Positions 7,076-17,044 of a stretch of DNA of 64,000 nucleotides are shown here, piece after piece. The stretch lies in NCBI RefSeq assembly GCF_913777145.1, contig NZ_CAJYPS010000012.1, positions 1 to 64,000 on the forward strand. The letters run 5' to 3'. Each line of letters opens with the position of its first letter. The first letter of the stretch is position 1. The translations under genes and the position numbers were made by a program. This DNA is from an uncultured Roseateles sp. (GTDB lineage: Bacteria > Pseudomonadota > Gammaproteobacteria > Burkholderiales > Burkholderiaceae_C). The notes under the pieces were generated by a model, which saw nothing but the letters and a program-made list of their open reading frames with translations, had not been told where the DNA came from and did no database searches.

Positions 7076-10000
7076 ATGTCTCGTTTCTTCATTGACCGGC
7101 CCATCTTCGCGTGGGTGCTGGCCATCGTCATCATGCTGGCCGGCGCCCTCTCGATCGAGACGCTGCCGGTGTCGCAGTACCCCAGCATCGCGCCGCCGCA
7201 GGTGTCCATCAACGCGTCCTACCCGGGCGCGTCCGCCAAGACGCTGGAAGACACCGTCACCCAGGTCATAGAGCAAAAGCTCAAGGGCATAGACGGGCTG
7301 ACCTATATGTCGTCCACGTCGGACTCGCAGGGCAATGCCAGCATCACGCTGACCTTTGCCGCGGGCACCAACCCCGACATCGCCCAGGTGCAGGTGCAGA
7401 ACAAGCTGCAGGCCGCCACGCCGCTGCTGCCGCAGGAAGTGCAGCGCCAGGGCGTGACGGTGACCAAGTCCACCATCAACTTCCTAATGGTGCTGGGCTT
7501 TGTGTCCAAGGACGGCAAGCTGTCGCAGTACGACCTGTCGGACTATGTGTCATCCAGCGTGCTGGACCCGCTGAGCCGGGTCGAGGGTGTGGGTGAGGTG
7601 ACGCTGTTCGGCGCGCAGTACGCGATGCGCATCTGGCTCAACCCCAACCAGCTCAACCAGTACAACCTGACCCCGGCCGATGTGTCGGCCGCCATCCAGG
7701 CGCAGAACGCCCAGGTCTCGGCCGGCCAGTTGGGCGCCGCCCCGGCCGCCGCGGGCCAGCAGCTCAATGCGACCGTGACCGCGCAGAGCCGCCTGCAGAC
7801 GCCCGAGCAGTTCCGCAACATCGTGCTCAAGACCCAGGGCGACGGCTCGACCGTGCACCTGCGCGACGTGGCCCGTGTGGAACTGGGCGCGGAGAGCTAC
7901 GCCACCGTGTCGCGCTACAACGGCAAGCCGGCCGCCGGCGTGGCCGTGAAACTGGCCACCGGCGCCAACGCGCTGGCCACGGCCAAGGCCGTGGAGGCCG
8001 AGGTCAAGCGGCTGGAGAAGTACATGCCCGAGGGCATGACCACGGTCATCCCCTATGACAGCACGCCCTTCGTGGAGGTCTCCATCCACGAGGTGGTGAA
8101 GACGCTGATCGAGGCCGTGGTGCTGGTCTTCCTGGTGATGTATCTGTTCCTGCAGAACTTCCGCGCCACGCTGATCCCCACGATCGCGGTGCCGGTCGTG
8201 CTGCTGGGCACCTTCGGCGTGATGTCGCTGGCGGGCTTCTCCATCAACACGCTGACCATGTTCGGCCTGGTGCTGGCCATCGGCCTGCTGGTGGACGACG
8301 CCATCGTCGTGGTGGAGAACGTCGAGCGCGTGATGACCGAGGAGGGCCTGTCGCCCAAGGAGGCCACGCGCAAGTCCATGGGCCAGATCACCGGCGCGCT
8401 GGTGGGCATCGCGCTGGTGCTGTCGGCGGTGTTCGTGCCCATGGCCTTCTTCGGCGGCTCCACCGGCGTGATCTACCGCCAGTTCTCCATCACCATCGTG
8501 TCGGCGATGGCGCTGTCGGTGCTGGTCGCCATGGTGCTGACGCCGGCGCTGTGCGCCACGCTGCTCAAGCCGGGCCACGGCGCGGCCACCACGGGCTTCT
8601 TCGGCGCGTTCAACCGCCGCTTCGAAGCCACCACCAACGGCTACCAGGGCCTGGTGGGCCGCATGCTGCGCCGCTGGGGCCGCCATCTGGTGGTCTACGG
8701 CGTCATAGTCGCCGGCATGGCGTGGATGTTCACGCGCCTGCCCAGCTCCTTCCTGCCGGATGAAGACCAGGGCATCCTGTTCTCGCAGATCCAGCTGCCG
8801 GCCGGCGCCACCCAGCAGCGCACGCTGGACGTGGTCAAGCGCGTGGAGAACCACTTCCTGACGAATGAGAAGGAGAACGTGGAGTCCGTGTTCGCGGTGA
8901 CCGGCTTCAGCTTCGCGGGCCGCGGCGAGAACATGGCCATAGGCTTCGTGAAGATGAAGGACTGGTCCGAGCGCAAGCGCCCCGACCAGAAGGTGCAGGC
9001 GATTGCCGGCCGGGCGATGGGCAGCTTCATGCAGTTCCGCGACGCCATGGCCTTCGCGTTCGCGCCGCCGGCCGTCATCGAGCTGGGCAATGCGACCGGC
9101 TTCGACGCCTACCTGCAGGACCAGGCCGGCGTGGGCCGCGAGGCCCTGATGGCCGCGCGCAACCAGTTCCTGGGCATGGCCGCGCAAGACCCGACCCTGG
9201 TCGCGGTGCGCCCCAACGGCCTGGAGGATGCGCCCGAGCTGCGCCTGGACATCGACACCGCCAAGGCGGGCGCACTGGGCGTGTCGGTCAGCGACATCAA
9301 CGCGATGCTGTCCACCGCCTGGGGCGGCGCCTATGTGAACGACTTCATCGACCGCGGCCGCGTGAAGAAGGTCTACATGCAGGCCGACGCGCCCTACCGC
9401 ATGCAGCCCGAGGACCTGAACAACTGGCGCGTGCGCAACGCCTCGGGCCAGATGGTGCCGTTCTCGGCCTTCGGCACGGCCGACTGGCAGATGGGCTCGC
9501 CGCGCCTGGAGCGCTACAACGGCCTGCCCGCGGTGGAAGTGCTGGGCCAGCCGGCGCCGGGCAAGAGCTCGGGCGCCGCGATGAAGGCGGTGGAGCAACT
9601 CGCCGCCCAGCTGCCGCCCGGCGTGGGCGTGAGCTGGACCGGCCTGTCCTACCAGGAGCGCCTGACCGGCGACCAGGCGCCCATGCTGTACGCGATCTCG
9701 CTGCTGGTGGTGTTCCTGTGCCTGGCCGCGCTGTACGAGAGCTGGAGCATCCCGGTCTCGGTGATGCTGGTCGTGCCGCTGGGCGTGATCGGCGCGCTGC
9801 TGGCCGCGACGCTGCGTGGCATGTCCAACGACGTGTACTTCCAGGTCGGCCTGCTGACCACCATCGGCCTGTCCGCCAAGAACGCCATCCTGATCGTGGA
9901 GTTCGCCAAGGAGCAGATGGAGGCCGGCCATGACGCCATCCAGGCCACGCTGATCGCGGTGCGCCAGCGCCTGCGCCCCATCCTGATGACCTCGCTGGCC

Positions 10001-10225
10001 TTCGCGCTGGGCGTGCTGCCGCTGGCCATCGCGAGCGGCGCCGGCTCGGGCAGCCAGAACGCCATCGGCACCGGCGTGCTGGGCGGCATGCTGTCCGCGA
10101 CCGTGCTGGGCATCTTCTTCGTGCCCGTGTTCTTCGTGGTGGTGCGGCGCTGGTTCCCGGCGCGCGCCTCCCACCCGGCCACCCCGGCTGCCGCCGCGGT
10201 GAGCCCCAACCCGGAGGGTCAGTGA
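7076..10225 (+). CDS. RND multidrug efflux pump (AcrB/MexB, HAE1 family)
   Basis: The 1049-residue inner-membrane proton/drug antiporter has the family's usual length. It opens with [17 protein letters not shown] and has the two large periplasmic loops. The proton relay is intact: D407 and D408 in [15 protein letters not shown], and K935 in [16 protein letters not shown]. It pairs with the upstream adaptor and the downstream lipoprotein channel to expel hydrophobic compounds across both membranes. Substrates cannot be read from sequence. GGAG precedes the ATG at a good distance. The stop codon is one base from the start of the next gene, so translation is probably coupled. Confidence 0.96.
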   Translation: MSRFFIDRPIFAWVLAIVIMLAGALSIETLPVSQYPSIAPPQVSINASYPGASAKTLEDTVTQVIEQKLKGIDGLTYMSSTSDSQGNASITLTFAAGTNPDIAQVQVQNKLQAATPLLPQEVQRQGVTVTKSTINFLMVLGFVSKDGKLSQYDLSDYVSSSVLDPLSRVEGVGEVTLFGAQYAMRIWLNPNQLNQYNLTPADVSAAIQAQNAQVSAGQLGAAPAAAGQQLNATVTAQSRLQTPEQFRNIVLKTQGDGSTVHLRDVARVELGAESYATVSRYNGKPAAGVAVKLATGANALATAKAVEAEVKRLEKYMPEGMTTVIPYDSTPFVEVSIHEVVKTLIEAVVLVFLVMYLFLQNFRATLIPTIAVPVVLLGTFGVMSLAGFSINTLTMFGLVLAIGLLVDDAIVVVENVERVMTEEGLSPKEATRKSMGQITGALVGIALVLSAVFVPMAFFGGSTGVIYRQFSITIVSAMALSVLVAMVLTPALCATLLKPGHGAATTGFFGAFNRRFEATTNGYQGLVGRMLRRWGRHLVVYGVIVAGMAWMFTRLPSSFLPDEDQGILFSQIQLPAGATQQRTLDVVKRVENHFLTNEKENVESVFAVTGFSFAGRGENMAIGFVKMKDWSERKRPDQKVQAIAGRAMGSFMQFRDAMAFAFAPPAVIELGNATGFDAYLQDQAGVGREALMAARNQFLGMAAQDPTLVAVRPNGLEDAPELRLDIDTAKAGALGVSVSDINAMLSTAWGGAYVNDFIDRGRVKKVYMQADAPYRMQPEDLNNWRVRNASGQMVPFSAFGTADWQMGSPRLERYNGLPAVEVLGQPAPGKSSGAAMKAVEQLAAQLPPGVGVSWTGLSYQERLTGDQAPMLYAISLLVVFLCLAALYESWSIPVSVMLVVPLGVIGALLAATLRGMSNDVYFQVGLLTTIGLSAKNAILIVEFAKEQMEAGHDAIQATLIAVRQRLRPILMTSLAFALGVLPLAIASGAGSGSQNAIGTGVLGGMLSATVLGIFFVPVFFVVVRRWFPARASHPATPAAAAVSPNPEGQ

Positions 10226-10226
10226 C

Positions 10227-11696
10227 ATGACCGGCAACACCTCTTCCCTGATGTCCGCCCTGCTGCCCACCACGCTGGTGGTGGCCCTGGCACTGGCCGG
10301 CTGCACCGCGCTGACGCCCGCCTATGAGCGCCCCGAGGCGCCGGTGGCCTCGCAGTGGAGCGACGCCACCGCCACCCCGGCGGGCACGCCCGCGGCGGCC
10401 GAGCTGGGCTGGCGCGAGTTCTTCACCGACCCGCAGCTCCAGGCGCTGATCGCCCAGGCGCTGGCCCACAACCGCGACCTCAAGGTGGCGGTGCTGAACG
10501 TGGAGCGCGCCCAGGCGCTGTACCGCGTGCAGCGGGCCGACCAGCTGCCCTCGGTGAACGCCGGCGTGGGCCAGTCGGCCCAGCGACTGCCCGGCGGGCT
10601 CAGCGGCACCGGCCAGCCGGCCATCAGCCGCCAATACACCGCGACGCTGGGCATCAGCGCCTACGAGCTGGACCTGTTCGGACGCGTGAAGAACCTCACC
10701 GACGCCGCGCTGGCCACCTACCTGGCCACGGAAGACGCGCGCCGCAGCGCGCAGATCAGCCTGATCGCCCAGGTCGCCAGCAGCTGGCTGACGCTGGCCG
10801 CCGACCAGGAGCGCCTGGCGCTGACCGAGGCCACGCTCAAGACCCGCGAGGACAGCCTGCGCCTGACGCAGCGCCTGCAGGCCTCGGGCATCTCGTCCAC
10901 GCTGGACCTGCGCCAGGCCGAGATCGCGGTCGAGTCCGCGCGCGCCGACCAGGCCAGCCTCAGCGCCCAGGTCGCCACCGACCGCCACGCGCTGGAGCTG
11001 CTGGTGGGCCAGCCGCTGACGCCCGAACAGGGGCCGCGCAGCGACACCACCGCGCCGGCCACGCTGACGGCCGCGCTGCCGGCCGGCCTGCCCTCCGAGG
11101 TGCTGCTGGGCCGCCCGGACGTGCAGCAGGCGGAGCGCAGCCTGCAGTCGGCCAACGCCAACATCGGCGCGGCGCGCGCGGCCTTCTTCCCGCGCATCAC
11201 GCTGACCGCCAGCGCCGGCAGCGCCAGCGGCGAGCTGGACGGCCTGTTCCGCAACGGCACCGGCTTCTGGAGCTTCGTGCCCCAGATCACGCTGCCCATC
11301 TTCGACAGCGGGCGCAACCGCGCCAACCTGAAGGTGGCCGAGGTGGACCGCGACATCGCGGTGGCGCAATACGAGAAGGCCATCCAGTCGGCTTTCCGCG
11401 AGGTGGCCGATGCGCTCAGCGAACGCCAGACGCTGGGCCAGCAGGCCCAGGCGCAGCAGCGCCTGGTCGCGCAGACCCAGGACGCGCTCCAGCTGGCCGA
11501 GGCACGCTTTCGCGCCGGCGTGGATGACCGTCTTGCGACGCTGGACGCCCAGCGCTCGCTCTACAGCGCCCAGCAAAGCCTGATCGCGACCCGGCTGGCG
11601 GAGCAGGTCAACCGCGTGACGCTGTACAAGGCCCTGGGCGGCGGCGTGCAGGAGCGCTCGACGGCGACGGCGCAGCCCCGACAATCCGGCGCCTGA
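10227..11696 (+). CDS. Outer-membrane efflux lipoprotein (OprM/NodT family)
   Basis: The 489-residue channel is the exit duct of the RND complex. The signal peptide ends in the lipobox LAGC (C26), followed by the family's N-terminal TPAYERPEAP. Two outer-membrane efflux protein repeats follow, with LGWREFFTDPQLQALIAQAL at the start of the first and helical segments such as FREVADALSERQTL in the second. It begins one base after the pump stop, with GGAGG at a suitable distance. It completes an adaptor-pump-channel operon that ends with a TetR regulator 14 bp further on. Confidence 0.94.
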   Translation: MTGNTSSLMSALLPTTLVVALALAGCTALTPAYERPEAPVASQWSDATATPAGTPAAAELGWREFFTDPQLQALIAQALAHNRDLKVAVLNVERAQALYRVQRADQLPSVNAGVGQSAQRLPGGLSGTGQPAISRQYTATLGISAYELDLFGRVKNLTDAALATYLATEDARRSAQISLIAQVASSWLTLAADQERLALTEATLKTREDSLRLTQRLQASGISSTLDLRQAEIAVESARADQASLSAQVATDRHALELLVGQPLTPEQGPRSDTTAPATLTAALPAGLPSEVLLGRPDVQQAERSLQSANANIGAARAAFFPRITLTASAGSASGELDGLFRNGTGFWSFVPQITLPIFDSGRNRANLKVAEVDRDIAVAQYEKAIQSAFREVADALSERQTLGQQAQAQQRLVAQTQDALQLAEARFRAGVDDRLATLDAQRSLYSAQQSLIATRLAEQVNRVTLYKALGGGVQERSTATAQPRQSGA

Positions 11697-11710
11697 CTCT
11701 CAACACCCCC

Positions 11711-12316
11711 ATGTCGCCCGCCCCATCCACAGACCGCGCCCAGGCCCGCCGCCAGCAGGTGCTGGAGGCCGCCGCCGAGTGCTTTCGCCGGCGTGGCTTC
11801 CATGCGGCCAGCATGGCCGAGATCGCCAAGACCGCGGGCATGAGCCCCGGCCACATCTACAACCTGTTCGAGAACAAGGACGACATCATCGCGGCCATCG
11901 TGGAGCGCGACTGCGACGAGGTGGTGGCCCGCATCAACGAGCTGCAGCAGGCCGACGACATCCTGCAGGTGATGCTGGGCGAGACCGAGCGGGCCATCGA
12001 CGAGTCCACCCAGGTGGCGGACGCGGCGCTGGAGCTGGAGGTGCTGGCCGAGGCCAGCCGCAACCCCAGGCTGGCCACGGTGGTGCAGGCGGGCGAGGCG
12101 TTGGTACATGCCAAGGCACAGGACCTGATACGCCAGAGCCTGGGCCCCGCGGCGGACCAGTTGCCCCCGGGCGAGGTGCAGGGCCGGGCGCTGCTGCTGG
12201 CGGCACTGTTCAACGGCCTGACCGCGCTGAGCGTGCGCCAGCCCCGGCTGGGCCAGCTGGTTCCCCACATGGCGCCGGTGATGCAGCGGGTGCTGCGCGT
12301 GCTGCTGGTGCCCTGA
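11711..12316 (+). CDS. TetR/AcrR-family regulator of the efflux operon
   Basis: The 201-residue protein has a TetR helix-turn-helix at about residues 12-58, with [38 protein letters not shown] and [12 protein letters not shown] helical ligand-binding domain follows. It is the last gene of the efflux unit and probably represses it by binding the palindromes upstream of the adaptor gene. No palindrome was seen in the 14-bp gap before its own start, which suggests it is read from the operon promoter. Confidence 0.9.
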   Translation: MSPAPSTDRAQARRQQVLEAAAECFRRRGFHAASMAEIAKTAGMSPGHIYNLFENKDDIIAAIVERDCDEVVARINELQQADDILQVMLGETERAIDESTQVADAALELEVLAEASRNPRLATVVQAGEALVHAKAQDLIRQSLGPAADQLPPGEVQGRALLLAALFNGLTALSVRQPRLGQLVPHMAPVMQRVLRVLLVP

Positions 12317-12356
12317 GTGCCCGGCCGCCCACGCCGGGCGGCCCGGACGACGGACA

Positions 12357-13181
12357 ATGAGGGGCATGAGCTCCCTGCCCCGCCCCCCTCAGCAGTACGA
12401 AGACTTCATGCGCCATGTGTTCGAGCATGGCGTGCACAAGAGCGACCGCACCGGCACCGGCACGCGCAGCGTGTTCGGTCACCAGATGCGCTTCGACCTG
12501 GCCCAGGGCTTCCCGCTGGTGACCACCAAGAAGGTGCACCTCAAGTCCATCATCCTGGAGCTGCTGTGGTTTCTGCGCGGCGACAGCAATGTCAAGTGGC
12601 TGCAGGAGCGCGGCGTCACGATCTGGAACGAGTGGGCGCGCGAAGACGGTGACCTGGGGCCGGTCTACGGCGTGCAATGGCGCAACTGGCCCACGCCGGA
12701 GGGCGGCCACATCGACCAGATCGCCGAAGTGGTGAAGCAGCTGAAATCCAGCCCGGACAGCCGCCGCATTATCGTCAGCGCCTGGAACGTGGCTGACCTC
12801 TCCAAGATGGCGCTGATGCCCTGTCACGCCTTCTTCCAGTTCTACGTGGCGGACGGCCGTCTCTCCTGCCAGCTCTACCAGCGCTCGGCGGACATCTTCC
12901 TGGGCGTGCCCTTCAACATCGCCAGCTATGCGCTGCTGACCCTGATGCTGGCCCAGCAGTGCGACCTGGCTCTGGGCGACTTCATCTGGACCGGCGGCGA
13001 CTGCCACATCTACGACAACCACGTGGAGCAGGTGCAGACCCAGCTCGCCCGCGAGCCGCGGCCTTACCCGACCATGACGATCAAGCGTCGGCCGGCCAGC
13101 ATCTTCGACTACGAGTTCGAGGACTTCGAACTCAGCGGCTACGACCCACACCCGGCGATCAAGGCACCGGTCGCCGTCTGA
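12357..13181 (+). CDS. thyA: Thymidylate synthase
   Basis: The enzyme methylates dUMP to dTMP with methylene-tetrahydrofolate, yielding dihydrofolate for FolA, which is encoded 1.5 kb downstream. The 274-residue sequence has [18 protein letters not shown] near the start, the catalytic Cys (C156 from this start) in [11 protein letters not shown], the dUMP-binding [18 protein letters not shown] and DCHIYDNH. The length matches the E. coli type. An in-frame ATG at 12366 would remove three residues and fits relatives equally well. A hairpin terminator follows at 13260-13277. Confidence 0.97.
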   Translation: MRGMSSLPRPPQQYEDFMRHVFEHGVHKSDRTGTGTRSVFGHQMRFDLAQGFPLVTTKKVHLKSIILELLWFLRGDSNVKWLQERGVTIWNEWAREDGDLGPVYGVQWRNWPTPEGGHIDQIAEVVKQLKSSPDSRRIIVSAWNVADLSKMALMPCHAFFQFYVADGRLSCQLYQRSADIFLGVPFNIASYALLTLMLAQQCDLALGDFIWTGGDCHIYDNHVEQVQTQLAREPRPYPTMTIKRRPASIFDYEFEDFELSGYDPHPAIKAPVAV

Positions 13182-13259
13182 GGCGGCACAGTCCCCCCGC
13201 GCCGGGGCCGCACCGGCCTATGCCTTTGGGTGGTGAGGCCGCGCCGCCTCTGGGGCATG

Positions 13260-13277
13260 CCGCCAGTGGCGGTTTTT
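13260..13277 (+). terminator. Rho-independent terminator after thyA
   Basis: CCGCC-AGT-GGCGG followed by TTTTT, 78 bp after the thyA stop and before the next plus-strand gene. The stem is short but the T-run is clean. Confidence 0.7.
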
Positions 13278-13317
13278 CGGGATAGTGAACCTACCGGATT
13301 CCGCACGGAGGGGCACC

Positions 13318-13896
13318 ATGGGCTGGCAACTGGGGCTCTCGAGATTCATACACGGCTTCACGCAGGAGGCGCCTTGGCTGCTGCCGAGACCAGCCCTGGG
13401 TGGCGGGCCCGGCAGCAGCGCGGCCCTGCCCCGGGAGCGCGAAGACCGGCTGCTGCGCGCGCTGATCGCCGCCCTCTTCGAGGACGACCAGCAGCGCCCC
13501 GAATGGCCGCCCGGCCGCGTGAACGATCTGCTGGACCTGGCCGGGCTGGACCACGCCGACACCGCCTTGCACCTGCAGGGACCCTGCCTGCCCGACAGCT
13601 TCTTCAAGGGCGCGCTGTCACGTGCCGGTCGGCGCGCGGTGCTGCTGCAGGGCCTGGCCACGCTGGATGCCGGGCTGCAGGCGCAGGCCGGTGCGCTGTT
13701 CGACGAGCTGTCACCCGCACTGCGAGGCTATGTGCTGGGGGCGTTCGAGCGCGGTGAACTGGGCTGCCCGCAACAGGAAGCCGAGCGCTTCATGGACTGC
13801 TTCATCGAGACCGTCACGTTCGCGCTGCTGAATTGCGAGGTCGAGGCCGGCACCGCCCGCCCCGCCCTACCGCCAGCCCGGCCACAGCCGCGTTGA
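13318..13896 (+). CDS. Uncharacterised 192-residue protein
   Basis: I do not recognise this protein with confidence. It has no signal peptide and reads as a helical soluble protein. The C-terminal half (LFDELSPALRGYVLGAFERGEL, then RFMDCFIETVTFALLNCE) loosely recalls the gluconate 2-dehydrogenase subunit 3-like fold, but the match is weak. ATG 13318 has GGAGG seven bases upstream, which is why it is chosen over the in-frame GTG at 13285. It stands alone between the thyA terminator and a convergent HD-domain gene. Confidence 0.6.
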   Translation: MGWQLGLSRFIHGFTQEAPWLLPRPALGGGPGSSAALPREREDRLLRALIAALFEDDQQRPEWPPGRVNDLLDLAGLDHADTALHLQGPCLPDSFFKGALSRAGRRAVLLQGLATLDAGLQAQAGALFDELSPALRGYVLGAFERGELGCPQQEAERFMDCFIETVTFALLNCEVEAGTARPALPPARPQPR

Positions 13897-13912
13897 AGGG
13901 CGGCGGTCGGGC

Positions 13913-14464
13913 TCACCACTTCATCATGGGCAGTGGATTCCAGGGCCTGCGCGCCAGCTGGCGCAGCGTGAGGGTCGCCAGGCACAGATGAAAGCCGCGA
14001 TCCGGCAGCCTGCGCTGGACCTCGCGCACATAGGCGCGCGGCAGGCCGAAACGCACCACGCCGAGAGACACATCCACCAGGTCCGCCCGACGCCACTGCT
14101 CCACCAGCGCAGCCCATGGCGCCTGACGATAGGGGCGCAGCTTGTGATGCTGCACGATGAGCTCGTGCACCAGCACCGGATCGATGTCACCCAGCCGCTG
14201 TGCCACCAGGTAGTCGCGCGCCAGCCGGCTGGAGGGCTCCAGGTAGTCGAAGGTGTGGTTCACCCAGATGCCCAGGTCGTGAAAAGCCGCGGCCACCGCG
14301 AGCGCAGGGGTGGACCCCAAGCTCGCCGGCCCCAGCCCGTTGAAATAGCTGGACACGCGGTAGACATGGTTGCGGTAGCCGTCATAGTCGCGCCCCAGCG
14401 CCGCCCTGTGCGCGTGCAGCACCCGCTCCACGACCTCGTTCTCGACCACCAGCCCCTGCATCAT
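13913..14464 (-). CDS. HD-domain metal-dependent phosphohydrolase-like protein
   Basis: The 183-residue protein carries an HD signature, AAAFHDLGIWVNHTFDY, with an upstream His in YRNHVYRV and later acidic and His residues (VHELIVQHHKL). These fit the HD superfamily that hydrolyses nucleotides or other phosphoesters. The substrate is unknown. A strong GGGAGGG lies six bases before ATG 14461/14464, so the longer open frame up to 14725 is not used. It is divergent from folA with about 220 bp between. Confidence 0.75.
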   Translation of the reverse strand: MMQGLVVENEVVERVLHAHRAALGRDYDGYRNHVYRVSSYFNGLGPASLGSTPALAVAAAFHDLGIWVNHTFDYLEPSSRLARDYLVAQRLGDIDPVLVHELIVQHHKLRPYRQAPWAALVEQWRRADLVDVSLGVVRFGLPRAYVREVQRRLPDRGFHLCLATLTLRQLARRPWNPLPMMKW

Positions 14465-14682
14465 CAGCCCTCCCGGCGCCAGTCCATACCGCGGCGGCAG
14501 GCCCCAGTCTGGCAGAGCGGCCCCGGCCGGCGCCAGCCCCTCGGTTGACCGTGCGCCGGGGGGCGTCGCTGACGGCGTGCCGACAGCCTGCGGTTCATAC
14601 AATGCCGCCCCGGGCTTGCGCGGCCAGCGCCGATGGGCCGCCAACCCGCGCCCGGCGCCCACCGATCTCTGCAGACCCACCG

Positions 14683-15243
14683 ATGTCATCGACCTCTTCC
14701 AGCGCAGCCCACGGCATGACGACACCGGCCCAGCCCGGCCCGCAACGCGGCCTGCGCATCACGCTGGTGGCCGCGGTGGCCCGCGACGGCGCCATAGGCC
14801 GGCGCAACGACCTGCTGTGGTCCGAGCCGCGCGACATGGCGCGCTTCAAGCAGCTCACGCTGGGCAAGCCGGTCATCATGGGCCGCAAGACCTGGGACTC
14901 CCTGCCGCCGCGCTTTCGGCCGCTGCCGGGTCGGCGCAATCTGGTCATCACCCGCAGCGGCACCGCACTGCCCGGCGCCGAGGTGTTCGCCAGCCTGGAC
15001 GCGGCGCTGGCCGCCTGTGCGGAGGCCGAGGTCTGCGTGATAGGCGGTGGCGAGATCTACGCGCTGGCACTGCCGCGGGCGCACCACCTGGCCCTTACCG
15101 AGATCGCCCTTGATTTCCCGGACGCCGACCGGCATTTCCCGGCCTGGCGCCGGGAGGATTTCGCCGAGGCCCGGCGTGAGACGCTGCAGGCCGCCGACGG
15201 CACCCGATTCGATTTTGTTGACTATCTGCGCAAGGAGTTCTGA
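14683..15243 (+). CDS. folA: Dihydrofolate reductase
   Basis: The enzyme reduces dihydrofolate to tetrahydrofolate with NADPH, closing the cycle with thyA. Recognisable parts are LVAAVARDGAIGRRNDLLW, the Asp-type active-site region EPRDMARFKQLTLGKPVIMGRKTW, RRNLVITRS and VCVIGGGEIYALAL. From ATG 14683 it has 186 residues, with a Ser/Ala-rich N-terminal extension of about 24. ATG 14716 would give 175, closer to the usual length. Neither start has a clear ribosome site, so the true start is open. A DUF4337 gene follows after three bases and is probably co-transcribed. Confidence 0.95.
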   Translation: MSSTSSSAAHGMTTPAQPGPQRGLRITLVAAVARDGAIGRRNDLLWSEPRDMARFKQLTLGKPVIMGRKTWDSLPPRFRPLPGRRNLVITRSGTALPGAEVFASLDAALAACAEAEVCVIGGGEIYALALPRAHHLALTEIALDFPDADRHFPAWRREDFAEARRETLQAADGTRFDFVDYLRKEF

Positions 15244-15246
15244 CCC

Positions 15247-15825
15247 ATGTCCTCAGGCGGCTTCCACGTCCACGGCCCGCACGACCACGAGCTGGAGCAC
15301 GCGGCCCAGCACGAACCCAGGGGGCTGGCCGGCCAGCTGGCCGTGATCACCGCGGTGCTGGCCACGGTAGGCGCGTTCTTCTCCTACATGGGCGGCGCCA
15401 CGCAGGCGAATGCGGCGCTCTACAAGAACGACGCCGCCATCAAGAAGACCGAGGCCAGCAACCAGTGGAACTACTACCAGGCCAAGAGCAGCAAGCAGAA
15501 CCTGTCGGAGCTGGCGCTGGACCTGAGCGCCAACGAGGAGCAGAAGGCCAAGTACCGCGACAAGATCGCCCGCTACGAGAAGGAGAAGGCCGAGATCAAG
15601 GACAAGGCCGAGAAGCTGGAGGCCGAGTCCAGCCACTTCGATGAGCTCAGCGAGGGCCAGATGCACCTGCACCACCGCTGGGCCCAGGCCACCACCGCGC
15701 TGCAGGTGGCGATCGCGATCGCCGCGATCGCGCTGCTGACCAAGAAGCGCTGGATGGAATGGGCCACCGTGGGCCTGGGCATCGTGGGCATCTCCTTGGG
15801 CGGCGCGGCCTGGCTGCACCTCTGA
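15247..15825 (+). CDS. DUF4337 membrane protein
   Basis: The 192-residue protein starts with a His-rich segment (GGFHVHGPHDHELEHAAQHE). A transmembrane helix follows (about 30-50), then the family hallmark GGATQANAALYKNDAAIKK and a charged coiled coil (about 85-130). Two C-terminal helices (about 148-190) complete it. This order is that of DUF4337. The function is unknown. It begins three bases after folA, so it is probably carried on the same message. The His-rich start could bind metal, but nothing here shows it. Confidence 0.85.
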   Translation: MSSGGFHVHGPHDHELEHAAQHEPRGLAGQLAVITAVLATVGAFFSYMGGATQANAALYKNDAAIKKTEASNQWNYYQAKSSKQNLSELALDLSANEEQKAKYRDKIARYEKEKAEIKDKAEKLEAESSHFDELSEGQMHLHHRWAQATTALQVAIAIAAIALLTKKRWMEWATVGLGIVGISLGGAAWLHL

Positions 15826-15850
15826 GCCCGGCCGGCGGGCCGGCGCCGCG

Positions 15851-16630
15851 TCAGGCGCTGGCCGGCTCTTCGGACGGCAGCTCGCCGTCCTGCTCGGTGA
15901 TGCGCACGTACTGCACATTCAGCGACAGCATGTGCTCGTAGCGCAGCACGAAGTAGTCGCCGTCTATGGGGTAGAAGCGCAGCTGCTCGTCGCCCGCGTC
16001 CTCGGCCGACTTGTCGCGCTCGAAGGGCCGGCGTGACGCGGCCGACAGCACGATGCGGTCCAGCTGCCCGTTGTCCGGGTTCACGAACCACTCCTCCAGC
16101 GTGCCGCGGTACAGCACCGCGCCCTTGCCCACGTCCACCACCGCGGTCACGCGGATGTAGTCGGGCAGTTCCTCAGGCGGGAAATCGGCGCCGGTCAGCA
16201 GGTAGTACCAGGGCGCCTCATGGAAGCGTGCCAGCGGGCTCATCCAATGGCCCCAGCGGTCCAGCCGCAGTCGTGTGACCCCGTAGCGCCACAGCAGGGG
16301 CAGCCCATAGGCCGCCACCAGCAGCGTCGCGAAATAGACCTCCAGCCAGGCCGGGTGCTCGGCCAGGCGGCGTATCGCCTCCATGGGCGCGGGGCTGGGC
16401 GCCAGCAGGCTCAGCAGCAGCACCAGGTCCAGGCGCAGGTCCAGCGCGAAGGCCGCCACCAGCAGCCACAGCCCGTGCAGGCAGGCCGCATAGAACACCG
16501 CCTCGGCCACCACGGTGCCAAAGGGCGAGTAGTCCAGCGAGGTGCGCTCGACCCGCTTGAGCCGGCTGCGAAAGATGAAGCCCGGCAGCAGCAGCGCGAA
16601 AACGACGACCGCCGGCAGCGCGAAGTTCAT
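15851..16630 (-). CDS. Uncharacterised membrane protein with soluble C-terminus
   Basis: The 259-residue protein begins with a hydrophobic helix (ALPAVVVFALLLPGFIF). Two or three more helices follow to about residue 125, then a cytoplasmic-looking domain with ADFPPEELPDYIRVTAVVDVGKGAVLYRGTLEEW and DGDYFVLRYEHMLSLNVQYV. The LPGF start and the 'processed through a short SH3-like strand domain' style recall DUF6338-type proteins, but I am not sure of that. The 58-residue gene lies 34 bp upstream on the same strand and may be co-transcribed. It ends convergently 25 bp from the DUF4337 gene across a GC-rich hairpin (15828-15843). Confidence 0.75.
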   Translation of the reverse strand: MNFALPAVVVFALLLPGFIFRSRLKRVERTSLDYSPFGTVVAEAVFYAACLHGLWLLVAAFALDLRLDLVLLLSLLAPSPAPMEAIRRLAEHPAWLEVYFATLLVAAYGLPLLWRYGVTRLRLDRWGHWMSPLARFHEAPWYYLLTGADFPPEELPDYIRVTAVVDVGKGAVLYRGTLEEWFVNPDNGQLDRIVLSAASRRPFERDKSAEDAGDEQLRFYPIDGDYFVLRYEHMLSLNVQYVRITEQDGELPSEEPASA

Positions 16631-16664
16631 CGGGGCCGGTCAGCCTCGGACTTGAAGCAGGGGC

Positions 16665-16841
16665 TCAGGCGGCCTTGGCCACCAGGCGCGCGACATAGTG
16701 CCGGGCCTTGTCGCCTTCGCGCAGTTGCACGACGACCTGACGCGGCCCCTGCGCGCCCTGCGACGCCAGACCCTGCAGCTGCTCACGGGCCTGGGGGTCG
16801 GCCAGCAGCTTCTTCGCCAGTTCACTCTTGAGTGCCTTCAT
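16665..16841 (-). CDS. Small 58-residue protein, unrecognised
   Basis: Reading from the CAT at 16839-16841 gives MKALKSELAKKLLADPQARE, then a Gln/Gly-rich middle and a basic strand-forming end (RQVVVQL, KARHYVARLVAKAA). The stop lies at 16665. GGAGG lies ten bases before the ATG. Codon use is GC3-rich and like the neighbours, and the frame is the coding-like one. A 61-residue frame overlapping it (16640-16825) is Arg/Trp-rich and looks like a shadow. The next gene on the strand begins 34 bp later. The predicted fold is an N-terminal amphipathic helix plus a short beta region. The function is unknown. Confidence 0.7.
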   Translation of the reverse strand: MKALKSELAKKLLADPQAREQLQGLASQGAQGPRQVVVQLREGDKARHYVARLVAKAA

Positions 16842-17044
16842 GGCCTCGTGCCTCCGGTGGTTGCGCCGCCATCATAACCAGCCGGCCGGGCCCGCCCTCC
16901 GCCGCAACAGCCCCGGCCGATACCCGGGCATCACCACAGGCACTTGGCCGCCGGCGCCTGAGCGTCGACATTGCGGGCAGCGCCCCGGGGCCTGTCCCCC
17001 GCCGCGCCCCCTTTTTTCTTGTCACCCCACCACGGAGCCCCTCC

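Noticed and set aside
7550-10306. Minus-strand frame of 918 residues opposite the RND pump
   Set aside because: Shadow of AcrB-type coding sequence; His/Gln/Ala-rich noise with no domain.
16640-16825. 61-residue minus-strand frame rich in Arg and Trp
   Set aside because: The overlapping frame 16665-16841 has a ribosome site and normal composition, so this is its shadow.
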